Source of the DNA: an uncultured Chloroflexota bacterium
GTDB taxonomy: Bacteria; Chloroflexota; Anaerolineae; Anaerolineales; Villigracilaceae
DNA length: 43,113 bases
Assembly: GCA_900696595.1 (NCBI GenBank)
Contig: CAADGT010000031.1
Location: 1 to 43,113, forward strand
Direction of reading: 5' to 3'
The position numbers were made by a program, and so were the translations under genes. Below, piece by piece: positions 40,267 to 43,113 of this stretch; the stretch's first letter is position 1; each line of letters opens with the position of its first letter. A model generated the notes under the pieces. It made no database searches. It was not told the origin of the DNA and worked only from the letters and a program-made list of their open reading frames with translations.

Positions 40267-40734
40267 ATGCGCAGAGCAAAACCCGAAAGGCGGGAGATCC
40301 TTCCCGACATCCGCTATAACAGCCTCAACCTCCAGATCGTAATCCAGCATGTTTTGAAGCGCGGAAAGAAAAGCACCGCCGTCGGGCTGGTTTATGACGC
40401 GATGGATCTGATCAAAGAACGCACCGAGAAGAACCCGCTCGAGGTCTTCGATGCGGCGCTTAAAAATGTAAGCCCGGCGATGGAAGTCCGCCCGCGGCGC
40501 GTGGGAGGCGCGACGTATCAGGTTCCAATGGAGGTTTCGGCGGACCGCCGGACGACTCTCGCGATCCGTTGGATTTTAAGTTCCGCCCGCGAACGCTCGG
40601 GCAAATCCTTCCCCGATAAACTTGCTTCGGAATTGATAGACGCCTCGAATGAAACCGGCGCTTCGATCCGCAAACGCGACGAGACTCACAAAATGGCGGA
40701 AGCGAACCGCGCTTTCTCGCACTACCGCATTTAG
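40267..40734 (+). CDS. rpsG: 30S ribosomal protein S7
   Basis: A 155-residue primary 16S rRNA-binding protein, standard length. Signatures: MRRAKPERREILPDIRYNS, then NVSPAMEVRPRRVGGATYQVPMEV and the late RKRDETHKMAEANRAFSHYR. It starts 21 bp after rpsL with a GGAG before the ATG. S7 is the usual autoregulator of str operons. Confidence 0.97.
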   Translation: MRRAKPERREILPDIRYNSLNLQIVIQHVLKRGKKSTAVGLVYDAMDLIKERTEKNPLEVFDAALKNVSPAMEVRPRRVGGATYQVPMEVSADRRTTLAIRWILSSARERSGKSFPDKLASELIDASNETGASIRKRDETHKMAEANRAFSHYRI

Positions 40735-40781
40735 CGCGACAATACTATCTTTTTAACTTAAGGAACAGGCAGTAAACAGCA

Positions 40782-42854
40782 ATGGCTCGCGTACATCCGC
40801 TCGAAAAATATAGAAATATCGGCATTATTGCCCACATTGACGCCGGGAAGACCACCACCACCGAGCGGATCATGTTCTATACCGGTTTAACTCACCGCCT
40901 CGGCACGGTGGACGAAGGAAACACGGTCACTGACTGGATGGTTCAGGAGCGGGAGCGCGGCATTACCATCGTGTCCGCCGCCGTGTCCGCCGAGTGGAAG
41001 GGGCATCAGGTCAACATTATTGACACCCCTGGGCATATTGACTTTACCGCCGAAGTTCAACGTTCCCTCCGCGTGCTGGATGGGGGCGTTGTTGTGTTCG
41101 ACGCTGTTCAGGGCGTGGAGCCGCAATCCGAAACCGTCTGGCGACAGGCGGATCGGTACGGCGTTCCGCGCATTTGTTTCGTCAACAAGATGGATCGCGT
41201 CGGCGCCTCTTATGAGCGCACCATCGAAACCATTATTGATCGTCTTGGCGCGAACCCAATTCCCATGCAGTTGCCCATCGGCTTTGAGGCGGCTTTCAAG
41301 GGCGTTGTGGACCTGCTTTCAATGAAGGCAATCGTCTGGGAGGACGACCTTGGCAAAGAGCCAAAGATCGTTGAAATCCCGGAAGATTTGAAGACGCAAG
41401 CCGAAGAAGCCCGCGCAAAAATGGTGGAGAAGATCGCGGAACTCGACGATGAGCTGACCATGAAATTCCTGGAAGCGCAGGAAATAACTGTAGACGAACT
41501 CAAGACCGCGCTTCGCAGGGGAGTGATTGCCAATAAAGCCACGCCTATTTTTTGCGGTTCTTCATTAAAGAACAAGGGCGTTCAAGTAATGCTGGACGCG
41601 GTTGTAGATTACCTGCCTTCCCCGGCGGACATCCCGTCCATTTCCGCTTCCGAGCCGGGAAACCCTGAGAATACATTTGATCTTCCGACAGTGGATGACG
41701 CTCCGTTGAGCGCGCTTGTCTTTAAGATCGTGACCGATCCTTACGTCGGCCGCCTTGCATATATTCGCGTCTACTCCGGCGTGCTGAGCCAGGGGCAGAC
41801 TGTCCAGAATAGCACAAAGGGCAAGAAGGAACGCATTGGCCGGTTGTTGAGAATGCATGCCGACCGCCGCGAGGATATTACTGAAATTCGCGCGGGGGAT
41901 ATTGGAGCCGTGCTTGGCTTCAAAGATTCCTTCACCGGCGATACGCTTTGCGACAACAAATCGCTGGTTTTGGAAAGCATCTCGTTTCCCGAACCGGTCA
42001 TTTCCATCGCCATTGAGCCGAAGAGTTCGAGCGATCAGGAAAAAATGGGCGAAGCGCTTCGCAAATTGGCCGAAGAGGATCCGACCTTCCGCGTTAACTC
42101 GGATGAAAACACGGGCCAGACCGTGATTCGCGGCATGGGCGAGCTTCACCTCGATATTATCGTTGACCGTCTCCTGCGCGAATTCAAAGTGCAGGCGAAC
42201 GTCGGAACGCCGCGCGTCGCTTACCGCGAATCGATCACCAAGCCGGTCAAGGAAGTCAATTACAAGTACGCGAAACAATCCGGCGGCAAAGGTCAATACG
42301 GTCACGTCGTATTTTCTCTTGAACCCGGCGAACGCGGAAGCGGGATTGTCTTTGAGAACAAGATCGTCGGCGGCGCCATTCCGAAGGAATATATTAACCC
42401 GACCGAGAAGGGCTTCCGCGAGGCGTGCGAAAGCGGCGTGCTTGCCGGTTATCCGGTTGTGGACGTGAAGATCACGCTGTTCGACGGTTCCTTCCACGAA
42501 GTCGACTCAAGCGAAATGGCGTTCAAACTCGCCGCCTCGATCGGTTTCAAGGAAGGGGCGCAGAAGGCAAATCCCATTCTGCTTGAACCGATGATGAAAG
42601 TGGAGGTCGTCGTCCCGGAGGAATATCTCGGCGACGTGATGGGGCAGATCAACAGCCGCCGCGGTTTGATCCAGGGCATGGATGTGCGCCCCGGCAACGC
42701 GCAGGCGATCCGCGCCATGGTCCCGCTGGGCGAGATGTTCGGGTATGCCACCCAACTTCGCTCCGCCACGCAGGGACGCGGCGTTTTCAGCATGGAATTT
42801 GACCACTACGCGCCTGTCGCGCAGTCGGTTGCCGAAGAAATTTTGAAATCGTAA
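40782..42854 (+). CDS. fusA: Elongation factor G
   Basis: A 690-residue translational GTPase that drives translocation. G1 is [14 protein letters not shown]2 region [10 protein letters not shown]3 DTPGHIDF, G4 NKMDR, and later the [29 protein letters not shown] and [10 protein letters not shown] domain III-IV regions; domain V is complete ([14 protein letters not shown]). Length is typical. AAGGAA is about 16 nt before the ATG, so the RBS is poorly placed. It lies 47 bp after rpsG. Confidence 0.97.
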   Translation: MARVHPLEKYRNIGIIAHIDAGKTTTTERIMFYTGLTHRLGTVDEGNTVTDWMVQERERGITIVSAAVSAEWKGHQVNIIDTPGHIDFTAEVQRSLRVLDGGVVVFDAVQGVEPQSETVWRQADRYGVPRICFVNKMDRVGASYERTIETIIDRLGANPIPMQLPIGFEAAFKGVVDLLSMKAIVWEDDLGKEPKIVEIPEDLKTQAEEARAKMVEKIAELDDELTMKFLEAQEITVDELKTALRRGVIANKATPIFCGSSLKNKGVQVMLDAVVDYLPSPADIPSISASEPGNPENTFDLPTVDDAPLSALVFKIVTDPYVGRLAYIRVYSGVLSQGQTVQNSTKGKKERIGRLLRMHADRREDITEIRAGDIGAVLGFKDSFTGDTLCDNKSLVLESISFPEPVISIAIEPKSSSDQEKMGEALRKLAEEDPTFRVNSDENTGQTVIRGMGELHLDIIVDRLLREFKVQANVGTPRVAYRESITKPVKEVNYKYAKQSGGKGQYGHVVFSLEPGERGSGIVFENKIVGGAIPKEYINPTEKGFREACESGVLAGYPVVDVKITLFDGSFHEVDSSEMAFKLAASIGFKEGAQKANPILLEPMMKVEVVVPEEYLGDVMGQINSRRGLIQGMDVRPGNAQAIRAMVPLGEMFGYATQLRSATQGRGVFSMEFDHYAPVAQSVAEEILKS

Positions 42855-42878
42855 CGGTTATTACCAAGGAGCATTATT

Positions 42879-43113
42879 ATGGCGAAAGGGAAGTTCGATC
42901 GAAGCAAGCCGCATCTGAACGTGGGGACGATGGGGCACATTGACCACGGGAAGACAACGCTGACGGCGGCCATCACAAAAGTGGCAGGCTTGAGCGGGCA
43001 GGCAGATTTTAAGGCGTACGACCAGATTGACAACGCGCCGGAAGAAAAGGCGCGCGGGATCACGATCAACATCGCGCACGTGGAATACCAGACGGACAAA
43101 CGGCACTACGCGC
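42879..43113 (+). CDS. tuf: Elongation factor Tu, 5' part (runs off the window)
   Basis: The first 78 codons of EF-Tu: [27 protein letters not shown] with the P-loop GHIDHGKTT, then [18 protein letters not shown], the switch I region. AAGGAG is 7 nt before the ATG. It continues beyond 43113. Fourth gene of the rpsL operon. Confidence 0.96.
   Translation, partial: MAKGKFDRSKPHLNVGTMGHIDHGKTTLTAAITKVAGLSGQADFKAYDQIDNAPEEKARGITINIAHVEYQTDKRHYA

Overview
The window (about 57-58% G+C by eye) looks like a chromosomal contig from an uncultured Anaerolineae-type Chloroflexota bacterium. This is inferred from several traits: lipoproteins and surface proteins with Thr/Pro-rich linkers, a double-length ThyX, an ABC permease fused to a SpoIIM domain, a membrane-GAF-HTH regulator, RpoB with a large C-proximal insertion, and many short palindromic intergenic repeats. 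No phage, plasmid or CRISPR locus was seen.

Layout. 1-3162: tandem palindromic repeats, then a secreted/anchored peptidase MA-like metalloprotease overlapping an oligopeptide-type solute-binding protein. 3208-4952 (minus): a DUF5615/DUF433 toxin-antitoxin pair and a LysM lipoprotein. 5010-6672: an aldo/keto reductase whose stop codon is supplied by a MITE-like insertion, a small membrane protein and a strong terminator. 6809-11229 (minus): double-domain thyX carrying a 21-bp repeat expansion, hinT, and two paralogous NodB-like lipoproteins. 11316-17278 (plus): cystathionine beta-synthase, alr, tandem lspA paralogues, an RluA-family pseudouridine synthase, an RHS remnant and L-threonine aldolase. 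17275-20406 (minus): a large membrane-GAF-HD-GYP c-di-GMP phosphodiesterase. 20521-32145 (plus): punA, a membrane protein, a GNAT acetyltransferase, a 7TM-GAF-HTH regulator, an S1-domain protein, ftsK, a CDP-alcohol phosphatidyltransferase, lgt, and an ABC exporter whose permease is fused to SpoIIM. 32230-32733 (minus): an HNH endonuclease. 33003-35104 (plus): a lipoprotein, then a tyrosine-codon leader peptide plus attenuator in front of tyrS. 35222-35519 (minus): tRNA-Cys, tRNA-Gly and tRNA-Phe. 35726-end (plus): rpoB, rpsL, rpsG, fusA and the start of tuf, with no rpoC between rpoB and rpsL.

How the genes relate. Lgt and the two LspA proteins would lipidate and process the lipoproteins encoded in the same window (LysM protein, two NodB-like proteins, 33003 protein). 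The right end is a translation/transcription cluster with two near-consensus sigma-70-type promoters, before rpoB and before rpsL.

The main discovery candidate is 33686-33892. A TATAAT box lies 6 nt before a 15-codon ORF (MFTRVFADLYYYSRP) with three consecutive Tyr codons. It is followed by three mutually exclusive RNA pairings (1:2 pause, 2:3 antiterminator, 3:4 intrinsic terminator) and then tyrS. Read directly from the sequence, this is a ribosome-mediated tyrosine attenuator controlling tyrosyl-tRNA synthetase, apparently with a leaderless leader peptide.
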